NCBI RefSeq assembly: GCF_001514305.1
Contig: NZ_KQ949075.1
Span: 667,284 to 731,283 of the forward strand
Length of the DNA stretch: 64,000 nucleotides
From: Streptomyces dysideae
GTDB taxonomy: Bacteria; Actinomycetota; Actinomycetes; Streptomycetales; Streptomycetaceae
Direction of reading: 5' to 3'
The first letter of the stretch is position 1; each line of letters starts with the position of its first letter. A program made the translations under genes and the position numbers. The notes under the pieces were generated by a model. It worked only from the letters and a program-made list of their open reading frames with translations. It was not told the origin of the DNA and made no database searches. Below are positions 43,901 to 52,565 of this stretch, in pieces.

Positions 43901-44107
43901 ATGTCGGCCCCTACGCACACCCGGTCCCGCCCGGCGCCCATGGGCCGTGCCGACATCCGGCTGCCCTGGTGGGCCCTCGTCCTGCCCACGCTCGCGTTCA
44001 TCACCCTGCTGGTGCTGATCCTCAACCCGTCCGAGGCGCAGGCGGCGGCCACCGACCCCGCGATCCCCCAGCTCGTCGAGCGTGTCCAGCAGCTGATAGC
44101 CCGCTGA
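43901..44107 (+). CDS. Small single-pass membrane protein of unknown function
   Basis: A 68-residue protein. GGAGG ends 5 nt before the ATG, an unusually good ribosome binding site for this region. One strong hydrophobic helix (LPWWALVLPTLAFITLLVLI) is followed by a short amphipathic C-terminus (PQLVERVQQLIAR). I recognise no family. It sits between the transporter-associated protein and a histidine phosphatase gene. Confidence 0.6.
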   Translation: MSAPTHTRSRPAPMGRADIRLPWWALVLPTLAFITLLVLILNPSEAQAAATDPAIPQLVERVQQLIAR

Positions 44108-44172
44108 ACACGCGCGGAGCCGCCGGTCAACTCCCTGCGCCCCATGGCGTGTTTCATGCGAAGCTGGGTGCC

Positions 44173-44691
44173 ATGAGCGTCGCAGAACCCCGCAGGATTG
44201 TCCTCTTCCGGCATGCGAAAGCCGACTGGCCACAGGTCACCGACCACGAGCGGCCGCTCGCCGAGCGGGGCCGCAAGGACGCCGCAGTCGCCGGACTCAA
44301 GCTGGCCGACACCGGCATCTCCTTCGACCTGGCCCTGTGCTCCACGGCGGTCCGGACCCGCGAGACCTGGAAGCTCGCCGTCCAGGAGTTCCCGCACCGG
44401 CCGAAAACCGTCTACGAGGAGCGGATCTACGAGGCCTCGCCGGGCGAGCTGATCGCCCTGCTCAACGAAACCCCCGACGACGCGCAGAACGTCCTGCTGA
44501 TCGGCCACAACCCCGGTGTGCAGGGCCTCGCGGACATCCTGGCCGGATCGGCCGAGGAAGACGCCCGCGAGCGGATGAGCCGCCGCGGCTTCCCGGCCGC
44601 CGCCTTCTCCGTGCTGTCGTTCGGCGGCTCCTGGAAGGCCCTGGAGCCGAGCGTGGCCACGCTGCTCGACTACTGGGCGCCGTCCGAGTGA
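44173..44691 (+). CDS. SixA-type histidine phosphatase superfamily protein
   Basis: A 172-residue histidine phosphatase. Catalytic RHG box as LFRHAKADWPQVTDHERPLA, with the second active-site histidine in LLIGHNPGVQGLAD and the conserved Arg in STAVRTRETW. Short SixA-like members dephosphorylate phosphohistidine signalling proteins or small phosphates. No clear partner is nearby. A very long hairpin terminator begins 3 bp after its stop. Confidence 0.85.
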   Translation: MSVAEPRRIVLFRHAKADWPQVTDHERPLAERGRKDAAVAGLKLADTGISFDLALCSTAVRTRETWKLAVQEFPHRPKTVYEERIYEASPGELIALLNETPDDAQNVLLIGHNPGVQGLADILAGSAEEDARERMSRRGFPAAAFSVLSFGGSWKALEPSVATLLDYWAPSE

Positions 44692-44693
44692 CC

Positions 44694-44750
44694 CCACCGA
44701 CATGACAGGGCCCGGCACCGCCGCAGTGCCGGGTCCTGTCATGTCGGTGG
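44694..44750. terminator. Long hairpin terminator between phosphatase and serB
   Basis: A 25-bp stem (arms CCACCGACATGACAGG... and ...CATGTCGGTGG) with a single G-T pair. The genes converge here, so it probably ends both transcripts. Confidence 0.85.
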
Positions 44751-44841
44751 GGGGGCCGACATATCCCCTAAAGGACAGCCAGTCGGCGTCGGTCAGTCCG
44801 TGAGTCAGACCCGGCGGAGAAGACACATCACATCCTCACTG

Positions 44842-46050
44842 TCAGTCCTCGTCGTGCATGTCGGCGGCCTCGACCTCTTCGCGGGTGACGCCCAGCAGAT
44901 ACAGGACGGTGTCCAGGAACGGCACGTTCACCGCGGTGTGCGCGGCCTCCCGTACCACCGGCTTGGCGTTGAAGGCGACACCGAGACCGGCCGCGTTGAG
45001 CATGTCCAGGTCGTTGGCGCCGTCCCCGATCGCCACGGTCTGCACGAGCGGTACGCCCGCCTCCGCGGCGAACCGGCGCAGCAGCCGCGCCTTGCCCGCG
45101 CGGTCCACGATCTCGCCGGTGACCCGGCCCGTCAGCTTCCCGTCGACGATCTCGAGGGTGTTGGCCTGGGCGAAGTCCAGCCCAAGACGCTCCTTCAGGT
45201 CGTCCGTGACCTGGGTGAACCCACCGGACACGACGCCAACTTGGTAGCCGAGCCGCTTCAGCGTACGGATCAGCGTGCGCGCGCCCGGCGTCAGCCGCAC
45301 CTCCGTGCGCACCTTGTCCACGACCGAGGCGTCGAGGCCGGCCAGGAGCGCCACACGCGCGTGCAGCGACTGCTCGAAGTCCAGCTCTCCGCGCATCGCG
45401 GCCGCCGTCACCTCGGCGACCTTGTCCTCGCAGCCGGCGTGCGCGGCGAAGAGCTCGATCACCTCGTCCTGGATGAGAGTCGAGTCCACGTCCATGACGA
45501 CGAGCCGCTGGGCGCGCCGGTGCAGTCCGGCGGCGACCACGGCGACGTCGACACCCAGTGCCGCCGCGTCGGTCACCAGAGCGGTCCGCAGCGGCTCGGT
45601 CTCCACGCCGGACACCGCGAACTCGACGGCCGTGACCGGGTACTTGGCGAGCCTGAAGATACGGTCGATGTTGCCGCCGGCCCTGGTGATCCTGGCGGCG
45701 ATGGCGGCTGTCGACCCCGCGGTGAGCGGATGCCCGAGCACGGTGACGAGGGAACGGCCGAGTCCGCGCGGCCGGTTGTCGCCGAGGCCCGAGATGATCT
45801 CCGCCTGCATCTTCATGGACTCGGCCCAGCTGTGGACGGTGGCCCGCAGATCCCCTTCGAGTCCGGTCGCCGGCTGGGTCACGAGCGCGCACAGTGTGAT
45901 CCGGCCACGGGTGACGACCTGCTCGATGTCGACCACGTCGACGGAGTAGGCGGCGAGGGTGTCGAAGAGGCCGGCCGTGATGCCCGGCCTGTCCTTCCCG
46001 AAGATCTTGACGAGAAGAGTGGGGACGTCGAAGGTCTGCGAAGCGCTCAT
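44842..46050 (-). CDS. serB: Phosphoserine phosphatase with N-terminal ACT domains
   Basis: A 402-residue protein. Residues about 1-160 hold two ACT-like domains (KIFGKDRPGITAGLFDTLAA). The HAD catalytic part follows: DVDSTLIQDEVIE with the nucleophile and general-acid Asp, VVSGGFTQV with Ser, and IGDGANDLDMLNAAGLGVAF with the Mg-binding Asp pair. It hydrolyses L-phosphoserine, the last step of serine synthesis. The ACT domains may allow amino-acid feedback, as in mycobacterial SerB2. Confidence 0.95.
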   Translation of the reverse strand: MSASQTFDVPTLLVKIFGKDRPGITAGLFDTLAAYSVDVVDIEQVVTRGRITLCALVTQPATGLEGDLRATVHSWAESMKMQAEIISGLGDNRPRGLGRSLVTVLGHPLTAGSTAAIAARITRAGGNIDRIFRLAKYPVTAVEFAVSGVETEPLRTALVTDAAALGVDVAVVAAGLHRRAQRLVVMDVDSTLIQDEVIELFAAHAGCEDKVAEVTAAAMRGELDFEQSLHARVALLAGLDASVVDKVRTEVRLTPGARTLIRTLKRLGYQVGVVSGGFTQVTDDLKERLGLDFAQANTLEIVDGKLTGRVTGEIVDRAGKARLLRRFAAEAGVPLVQTVAIGDGANDLDMLNAAGLGVAFNAKPVVREAAHTAVNVPFLDTVLYLLGVTREEVEAADMHDED

Positions 46051-46204
46051 GGTGCTCCCACCGTATCCGGCACCCAGTGCCTACCGCGCCCGAGGTCCGC
46101 CTGGCGGACACGGAACACTGGGTGTCCGGCAGGTGACGAGGCCCTGACATTCAGGCCACGCCAGCACGCACCCCGCAGGAACCGAGACGACCGACACCGC
46201 CGAC

Positions 46205-48694
46205 TCACCGCCCTCCCTTCGGCTCCCGAGGCGGAGGCGGCGGAGGCGGCGGAGGCGGCGGAGGAGGGGGCGGAGGCGGCGATGGCCGCCTCTCGTCCGA
46301 CGAGGACGAGGACCGCTTCCCGGGAGGCCGCGGCGGCCGTGGGGGCGGCCCGAGCGGCCGCACGACGGTGGGCGCGCCGTACATGTCGTCACCAGCGACA
46401 GGAGGCGGCTCAGGGGGAGGAGGGGGGTCTCCTGGCCGACGACCGCTGTCGGGTTGCTGAGGGGTGGGGGAGGGCTGGAGGCTCCCTGAGGGAGGGGCCG
46501 GAGTGGCGGGCGGCTGACGGGGATGGGGCGGTTCTGCGGGCCGACGGCCGCTGCCGGGTCGCTGAGGGGCGCCGGGCGCCTGGAGGCCCTCTGGGGGAGC
46601 GGGTGGACCGGGGGCGGCCTGCGAGCCCCCTCCCGGCCGACCGCTGCCGAACCGCCGGCCGCCTCGGGGCGGCGGTGATGTCGCCCCGGGCGGCCGCGCG
46701 CCTCCGGGAGGCGGGCCCGGGGGCCTGGCGTCCTCCGGCTCCCGCGGCTCGTCCGGCAACCGCAGGTACGGATTGGTGGCCGGGTTGGGCGGCCGGTACG
46801 GCGTACCGGGCGCGTACGGCCCGGACCCGCCCGCTTGCCCCGGATACCCGGAGTCTTCAGCCCGCCCACGCTCGCTGGAGTACCCAGAGCTCCCGGCCTG
46901 CCCCGGTCCTTCGGTCTGCCTGTGCCTCTCGGCGTATCCGGGCCTCTCGGTCTGTCCTTGGCCTTCGGTGTACCCGGGTCCTTCGGTTTGTCCTTGGCCT
47001 TCGGCGTATCCGGGCCTCTCGGTCTGTCCCTGGCCTTCGGCGTACCCGGGCCCCCCGGCCTGCCCGCGCCCTCCGGCCAACGCCCTGACACCCGACGTCC
47101 CGCCCCGCGCCAACGGCGCCGCCCGCTGACCCGCAGCCCCGCTCGCGCGGGCGAGCAGCCCCCCTACGGCGCCCGCAACCCCGCCCCACACGGCACCGAG
47201 GAGCAACGCCATCCCGAGGTTCCCCTGCAGAACGATCCCGGCGCCGAACGCGTCGAAGCCCAGCACCGACAGTGAGGCGTCCACGGACACCTCCGTCAGC
47301 CACGCGAGCAACGGCAAGGCCAACGCCGTAGCGACACCCAGTCGCACCGAACAGCGCCCCGCGAAGCCGAGGGCACCAAGATCCCGTACGCCACCAGACC
47401 CCGAAGCCCCGGCGCCGCCGGCCGCCGCACCACCGGAACCCCAGGCCCCCGCGCCCCCAGCACCCGAACCCCCGCCGCCATCGGCCCCCGCATCACCGGA
47501 ACTCCAGGCCCCTACACCTCCAACATCCGAAGCCCCCGCGGTCCCTGACGCCCCCGAAGGCACTCCCGCAGCCGACGCCACAACCCCCACCGGCGTCCGC
47601 ACCCCCACCAACACCCCCGCCAGCAGCATCATCAACGCCGCCGCCACCCCCAGCAGCCACACCCGCCCGTCCAGCTCCGCCAGCCTCGGCAGCGTCACGG
47701 ACTGGTCGGACTCGGAGCTCAGGAGGTCGTCCAGGGGATCCGGCAAGAGGCCGGCCAACGGGCCCGTCGCCCTGCCGTCGAACGGGACGAACAGGCCGAT
47801 CGGGATGCCCAGCCACGTCCCGTTCGGCGCGCCCAGCAGCGCCGCGCCCGCGATCCGCTTGGGATGGTCGTCGCCGATCGCCGCGTACGCCGCCGCAGCG
47901 AACCCCGCCGCCACCGCGACCAGCAGCACGGTGACGAGGGCGGACACGGCCGGCCGTACGACGCGGTGCACGGCATCCCAGCCAGGCGGCAGCGGCGTGC
48001 GGCGCGAGGCCAGCAGGGCGATCAGCAGGATCCCGGCGCACCAGGCCACGCCACCCAGCATCGTCGGTGCCGTGTCGACCGTGAAGCCGACCGCCGCCTG
48101 CGCGTCGACGAGGTCGCCGATCTGGTCGGGCAGCAGCCCCCCGATGTCCCCGACGTCGCCCACGCCGGGAATCTCGAGGCCGCCGTCCCCGGCATCGCCG
48201 GGCAGGTCGTCGAGCCCCAGCGAGCTCCCGTCGATCGTGATCACGTCGTGACCCGCCCAGGCCAGCCCGCCCAGCATCGCCATGAACAGCGCGACCACCG
48301 CACCCGCGCGCGCGAGGAGTTCGGACGGCGCGATCACAACTCCCGCCGCCCGCAGGGACCGTAAGAAGAACCAGGACAGCAGCAGCGCACCCACCAGGCT
48401 CACACCGAGTGGCGTGATCTCGATGGCGGTCGTCGCCTCCGCACCCGTCAGCCCGAACGCGGACACGTCGCCGGACGGTGTGACGGAACCACCCGCCCCG
48501 AGAGCCACAAGTGCCGCAGTCATCGGGCCGAGCGAGGCCGTCGAGTCCGCCTCCAGCAGATGCAGGCCCAGTGCCGCCGTGCCCGCCATCCCGATCAACG
48601 CCCAGCTCACGCAGGCGATCGCGGACAGCAGGACGTCCCCCCACGGCAGCCTCGTGCCGTGCCTCGCGGTCTCGACGCTCATGGACGCGCTCAT
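46205..48694 (-). CDS. Streptophobe family membrane protein with proline-rich tail
   Basis: An 829-residue actinomycete membrane protein. About the first 400 residues hold seven or eight hydrophobic helices (LSAIACVSWALIGMAGTAAL, GVSLVGALLLSWFFLRSLR), a spaced pair of helices near 480-540, then a long polar tail with four copies of a 12-residue repeat (GYAEGQGQTERP type) and a Pro/Gly/Arg-rich end ending in a poly-Pro run. The G-run ribosome binding site favours the ATG at 48694 over 48736. Function is unknown; it may be an envelope scaffold with a disordered cytosolic or extracellular arm. It is divergent from the FHA-ABC gene. Confidence 0.78.
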   Translation of the reverse strand: MSASMSVETARHGTRLPWGDVLLSAIACVSWALIGMAGTAALGLHLLEADSTASLGPMTAALVALGAGGSVTPSGDVSAFGLTGAEATTAIEITPLGVSLVGALLLSWFFLRSLRAAGVVIAPSELLARAGAVVALFMAMLGGLAWAGHDVITIDGSSLGLDDLPGDAGDGGLEIPGVGDVGDIGGLLPDQIGDLVDAQAAVGFTVDTAPTMLGGVAWCAGILLIALLASRRTPLPPGWDAVHRVVRPAVSALVTVLLVAVAAGFAAAAYAAIGDDHPKRIAGAALLGAPNGTWLGIPIGLFVPFDGRATGPLAGLLPDPLDDLLSSESDQSVTLPRLAELDGRVWLLGVAAALMMLLAGVLVGVRTPVGVVASAAGVPSGASGTAGASDVGGVGAWSSGDAGADGGGGSGAGGAGAWGSGGAAAGGAGASGSGGVRDLGALGFAGRCSVRLGVATALALPLLAWLTEVSVDASLSVLGFDAFGAGIVLQGNLGMALLLGAVWGGVAGAVGGLLARASGAAGQRAAPLARGGTSGVRALAGGRGQAGGPGYAEGQGQTERPGYAEGQGQTEGPGYTEGQGQTERPGYAERHRQTEGPGQAGSSGYSSERGRAEDSGYPGQAGGSGPYAPGTPYRPPNPATNPYLRLPDEPREPEDARPPGPPPGGARPPGATSPPPRGGRRFGSGRPGGGSQAAPGPPAPPEGLQAPGAPQRPGSGRRPAEPPHPRQPPATPAPPSGSLQPSPTPQQPDSGRRPGDPPPPPEPPPVAGDDMYGAPTVVRPLGPPPRPPRPPGKRSSSSSDERRPSPPPPPPPPPPPPPPPPPREPKGGR
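46915..47060 (-). repeat. Four tandem 36-bp coding repeats in the streptophobe tail
   Basis: The tail repeats a 12-residue unit about four times, with small changes (GGPGYAEGQGQT, ERPGYAEGQGQT, EGPGYTEGQGQT, ERPGYAERHRQT). At DNA level units keep near-identical sequence, so length variation by slippage is likely. Confidence 0.8.
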
Positions 48695-48922
48695 GGCAGA
48701 CCCCCCGATCCGCTGCGTGGCGCGGTTGCCGCGCATGTCCCCCTCGCGTGGATTACCACTCTCCGGGTCGGTTTCAACCCCGTCAACGGAACCGGACGAT
48801 GCGTACGCGCGTGGTCCTTACAAGGCCCAACTTTCGGTCAGGGGGGCGAGCCTGAAATAGTTCCCGACGATGTTCGACATCCCTAGACTCCCTGCGATGG
48901 GGACAACTCGGGGGACTACTCA

Positions 48923-51457
48923 GTGGGGCATGGAGTGCCGGAACTCGTACTGGAATTGAATGGACGGACCTGGACGCTCGATGCGTCCAGGCCATACACC
49001 CTCGGACGTGATCCGCAGGGTGACATAGTGCTCGACGACGCCAGGGTGTCCTGGCGTCACGCCACGGTCAGCTGGAGCGGCCGCAGTTGGGTCATCGAGG
49101 ACCACGGCAGCACCAACGGCACGTTCGTGCAGGGGCAGCGGATCCATCAGCTGGAGATCGGCCCCGGTTCGGCCGTGCACCTGGGCAACGCGACCGACGG
49201 ACCGCGTGTCAACGTCTCCGGCGCCGCGGCGGCCGCTGCGCAGGCACAGCCCCAGCAGCAGCCGTACGCCGCGCAGGGCGCGAACCCCGGCTGGGCCCAG
49301 CAGGCGCCGCCGCAGCAGCAGGCCCCGCAGGCCGGCTGGCAGCAGCCGCAGCAGGCCGCGCCCCAGCAGGCTGGCGCGCACATCCCGCCGCAGCAGGGCC
49401 CCGGTGGTGGCGCGGGGGCGCCGCCGGTCTACGGCGACCGCAGTCCGACCACGTTCCACCAGTTCGCGCTCGGCCGCGTCATGCGCATCGGCCGCGCCCT
49501 GGAGAACGACCTGGTCGTCTCCGACCTGCAGGTCTCCCGGAACCACGCCGAGTTCCACGCGACGCCCGACGGCCGCATGGAGATCCGCGACCTGGGCTCG
49601 CACAACGGCACGTACGTCAACGGCCAGCCGATCGCCAAGGGCGGCTCGCAGCTACTGGGGCCAGCCGACATCGTCGGTGTGGGTCACTCCACGTTCCGGA
49701 TCGTCGGCGACCGGCTCGAGGAGTTCGTCGACACCGGTGAGGTCTCCTTCTCCGCCCGCCATCTGACCGTCACGGTCGACGGCGGCAAGCAGATCCTCAA
49801 GGACGTCTCCTTCGGCGTACCGGAGAAGTCGCTGATCGCGGTCATCGGCCCGTCCGGCTCCGGCAAGTCGACCCTGCTCAAGGCGCTCACCGGCTACCGC
49901 CCCGCCAACCAGGGCGACGTCCTCTACGACAACCGGAACCTCTACAAGCAGTTCGCCGAGCTACGCCAGCGCATCGGTCTGGTCCCGCAGGACGACATCC
50001 TGCACAAGGAACTGACCGTCAAGAAGGCCCTCAAGTACGCGGCCAAGCTCCGCTTCCCGTCCGACACCACGGCAGCCGAGCGCGACGCCCGCATCGACGA
50101 GGTGCTGCGCGAGCTCAAGCTGGACATCCACAAGGAGAAGAAGGTCACCTCCCTCTCCGGTGGCCAGCGCAAGCGCGTCTCCGTGGCCCTGGAGCTGCTC
50201 ACCAAGCCGTCGCTGATCTTCCTGGACGAGCCGACCTCCGGCCTCGACCCGGGCATGGACCGCGACGTCATGCAGCTGCTGCGCGGCCTGGCCGACGACG
50301 GCCGTACGGTCCTCGTCGTCACCCACTCGGTGGCCGAGCTGGCGATCTGCGACAAGCTCCTGGTGATGGCGCCGGGCGGTGCGGTCGCCTACTTCGGCCC
50401 GCCGGGGGAGGCGCTGAACTTCTTCGGCTACGACACCTGGGCCGACGTCTTCTCCGCCTTCGAGAACTACCGCGACTACGACTGGGCGGGCCGCTGGAAG
50501 GGCTCGCAGCACTACCAGATGTACGCCGCGGACATCGACGCCGTTGCCCCGCAGTCCGTACACATGCCTCCGCCGCAGGCGATGCGCCCGCCGAAGCCGC
50601 AGGGCTGGATGTCCCAGTTCGGCACGCTGGTGCGCCGCTACGTCTCGGTGATCGCCTCCGACAAGGGCTTCCTGGCGCTGACGGTGATCCTGCCGGCGGT
50701 CCTGGGCTCGGTGAGCCTGCTCATCGACGCGGGCAAGGACCTGCTGCCCAACGCGGTCAGCCCGCAGACCGGCCAGCCCATCCCGAACGGCACCGCCACC
50801 ACGGTCCTGCTGATCCTCGCGGTCGGCGCCTGCTTCGCCGGCGCCGCGAACTCCGTCCGTGAGCTGATCAAGGAACGGGTCATCTACGAGCGGGAGCGCG
50901 CGACCGGCCTGTCCCGCTCGGCGTACCTGATGTCCAAGGTGTTCGTGCTCGGTGTGGTCACCGTGCTGCAGGGCCTGATGGTCGGCGTCATCGGCTTCGC
51001 CAGCCGGGAGATCCCGGAGGAGGGCCTGGTCCTCAAGAGCCTGCCGCTGCTGGAGCTCTCCCTGCCGATCATGGCGCTGGGCTTCACCTCGATGATGTTC
51101 GGCCTGATCATCTCGGCGCTGGTGAAGACGGCCGAGAAGACCATGCCGCTGCTGGTCATGTTCGCGATCATCCAGGTCGTGTTCACCGGCTGCCTGTTCG
51201 CCCTGAACGGCTCGATCGGCGTCAACCAGTTCTCGTACCTGATGCCGTCCCGCTGGGCGGTGGGCGCCGCGGGCGCCACGCTGGACTTCAACAAGATCAG
51301 CCCGCCCGGCAAGGGCGAGAGCGCCGACCCGCTCTGGGAGCACACCATCGGCGCCTGGAGCATGGACATGGCCGCCCTGATCGCCCTCGGCGTGATCTGC
51401 GGCATCTTCGTGGCCCGCTTCCTGCGCCGCCACGAGCCCGAGGTCATGCGCAAGTAA
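48923..51457 (+). CDS. FHA-domain ABC transporter (ABCG/White-like half transporter)
   Basis: An 844-residue protein. First FHA domain (about 6-95, with GRDPQGDIVLDDARVSWRHA and GSTNGTFV), a Gln/Ala/Pro-rich linker, a second FHA domain (about 175-260, GRALENDLVVSDLQVSRNHA and GSHNGTYVNG), an ABC ATPase (GPSGSGKST, LSGGQRKRVS, FLDEPTSGLDPG), and an ABC2-type membrane domain with six helices. FHA domains bind phosphothreonine, so transport may be switched by a Ser/Thr kinase. Order matches ABCG-type exporters. Start GTG with GGGGGA 7 nt upstream. A strong hairpin follows. Confidence 0.92.
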   Translation: MGHGVPELVLELNGRTWTLDASRPYTLGRDPQGDIVLDDARVSWRHATVSWSGRSWVIEDHGSTNGTFVQGQRIHQLEIGPGSAVHLGNATDGPRVNVSGAAAAAAQAQPQQQPYAAQGANPGWAQQAPPQQQAPQAGWQQPQQAAPQQAGAHIPPQQGPGGGAGAPPVYGDRSPTTFHQFALGRVMRIGRALENDLVVSDLQVSRNHAEFHATPDGRMEIRDLGSHNGTYVNGQPIAKGGSQLLGPADIVGVGHSTFRIVGDRLEEFVDTGEVSFSARHLTVTVDGGKQILKDVSFGVPEKSLIAVIGPSGSGKSTLLKALTGYRPANQGDVLYDNRNLYKQFAELRQRIGLVPQDDILHKELTVKKALKYAAKLRFPSDTTAAERDARIDEVLRELKLDIHKEKKVTSLSGGQRKRVSVALELLTKPSLIFLDEPTSGLDPGMDRDVMQLLRGLADDGRTVLVVTHSVAELAICDKLLVMAPGGAVAYFGPPGEALNFFGYDTWADVFSAFENYRDYDWAGRWKGSQHYQMYAADIDAVAPQSVHMPPPQAMRPPKPQGWMSQFGTLVRRYVSVIASDKGFLALTVILPAVLGSVSLLIDAGKDLLPNAVSPQTGQPIPNGTATTVLLILAVGACFAGAANSVRELIKERVIYERERATGLSRSAYLMSKVFVLGVVTVLQGLMVGVIGFASREIPEEGLVLKSLPLLELSLPIMALGFTSMMFGLIISALVKTAEKTMPLLVMFAIIQVVFTGCLFALNGSIGVNQFSYLMPSRWAVGAAGATLDFNKISPPGKGESADPLWEHTIGAWSMDMAALIALGVICGIFVARFLRRHEPEVMRK

Positions 51458-51471
51458 CCGCGGTCGTACGA

Positions 51472-51517
51472 CGCCGAAGGGCGGCACCCCCGTCAGGTGG
51501 GGTGCCGCCCTTCGGCG
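51472..51517 (+). terminator. Long hairpin terminator after the FHA-ABC gene
   Basis: A 19-bp stem (arms CGCCGAAGGGCGGCACCCC / GGGGTGCCGCCCTTCGGCG) with an 8-nt loop, between convergent genes, so it may serve both. Confidence 0.85.
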
Positions 51518-51543
51518 TACGCGGTCAGAGGCCCGCGCCGGCC

Positions 51544-52266
51544 TCAGTACGCGCCGAACACGTTGTCGATCGAGCCGTACCTGTCGGCCGCGTAGTTGGC
51601 GGCGGCGGTGATGTTGGCGACCGGGTCCGTGATGTTCCAGGACGTGCCCGAGACGTGGTACGCCTGGAAGGTCGGCGGGATCACCTGCAGCAGGCCCTGG
51701 GACGGGACGCCGTTCTGGGCGTTGATGTCCCAGTTGTTGATGGCGTTCGGGTTGCCCGACGACTCCCGCATGATGTTGCGGTACAGGCCGTTGTAGGTGC
51801 CCGGGATGCCCTTGGCCCGCATGATGTCGAGGGAGTGCTTGATCCAGCCGTCGAGGTTGTTGGTGTAGGTCTTCGCGGCGACGGGCTTGACCGCGGCGCG
51901 CTTGGCGGACCGGCTCGCGGCCTCCTTCGCCTTGCGCTCCGCCTCCGCCTTCTTCTTCGCCGCGGCCTCGGCGGCGGCCTTCTTCTTGGCGGCCTCGTCC
52001 GCGGCCTTCTTCTTCGCCTCGGCGGCCTTGGCCTGCAGACTGGCCTCGGCGAACTGGTCGGCGACGCCGGCCTGGGCGGTCTTGAACTGCTCGGAGCTGA
52101 ACGCCACCGGAGCCGCGACGGCCTCGGACGCGGTCGTGGTCGCGTTGCCCGGAACCGCGGAGAAGGCGAGGGCGGCGGCACCGAGGGCGGCGACACCGGC
52201 GATCGCGATCTTGTGGCGCTTGATCAGCGTACGACTGCGATCGCGGCTGGTGGTGTTCTTGAGCAT
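51544..52266 (-). CDS. Secreted SLT-domain (transglycosylase-like) cell-wall protein
   Basis: A 240-residue protein. Signal peptide about 1-43 (RHKIAIAGVAALGAAALAFS, then A-rich). A Lys/Ala/Glu-rich coiled coil at about 78-130 follows. The C-terminal SLT fold shows the catalytic Glu in NIMRESSGNPNAINNWDINA and the family's GVPSQGLLQVIPPTFQAYH. It should cleave peptidoglycan glycan strands outside the cell. Leader sequence of about 250 bases with two hairpins precedes it; c-di-AMP riboswitches control relatives in Streptomyces, but I do not see that fold clearly here. Confidence 0.85.
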   Translation of the reverse strand: MLKNTTSRDRSRTLIKRHKIAIAGVAALGAAALAFSAVPGNATTTASEAVAAPVAFSSEQFKTAQAGVADQFAEASLQAKAAEAKKKAADEAAKKKAAAEAAAKKKAEAERKAKEAASRSAKRAAVKPVAAKTYTNNLDGWIKHSLDIMRAKGIPGTYNGLYRNIMRESSGNPNAINNWDINAQNGVPSQGLLQVIPPTFQAYHVSGTSWNITDPVANITAAANYAADRYGSIDNVFGAY

Positions 52267-52565
52267 GGCGGGTAGGCCTCTTCGAATAGCGCGGAGGTCG
52301 CTCGCTGTCCGGTGGGGGACACGGGTGCTTCCGGCACAAACGCCGCGGGCGGAACCCGCGGCGCTGAGCGACGAGAGCCATTCTTAGCGGCCGCAAAATG
52401 GCCAGGCAAAGGTGTGACCTACGAAGCCGGATAGTGGATCGGGGAAGGGCAAAACGGGACAGACTAGAAGGTCTCTCCCGCTCATGCGGGGCACCTTTAT
52501 CTCCTATTGTCCCTAGTACGTGATCTGCGCCCTATGTGGGGGCTCACATCGGCCGGGTATCAGTC
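52267..52565 (-). promoter_or_regulatory. Long leader of the SLT-domain gene, structure not identified
   Basis: About 300 bases separate the SLT gene start from queA. Two hairpins are visible (GCCATT...AATGGC, and a GCCGCGGG/CCCGCGGC stem), which suggests a structured leader. I cannot fit it to the c-di-AMP riboswitch consensus. No gene is seen in it, and no clear promoter. Confidence 0.35.

Noticed and set aside
52267..52565. c-di-AMP (ydaO) riboswitch upstream of the SLT-domain gene
   Set aside because: Hairpins exist, but I could not place the conserved GCTAACCTCG-type and GGGGGAACC-type elements, so I do not call it.
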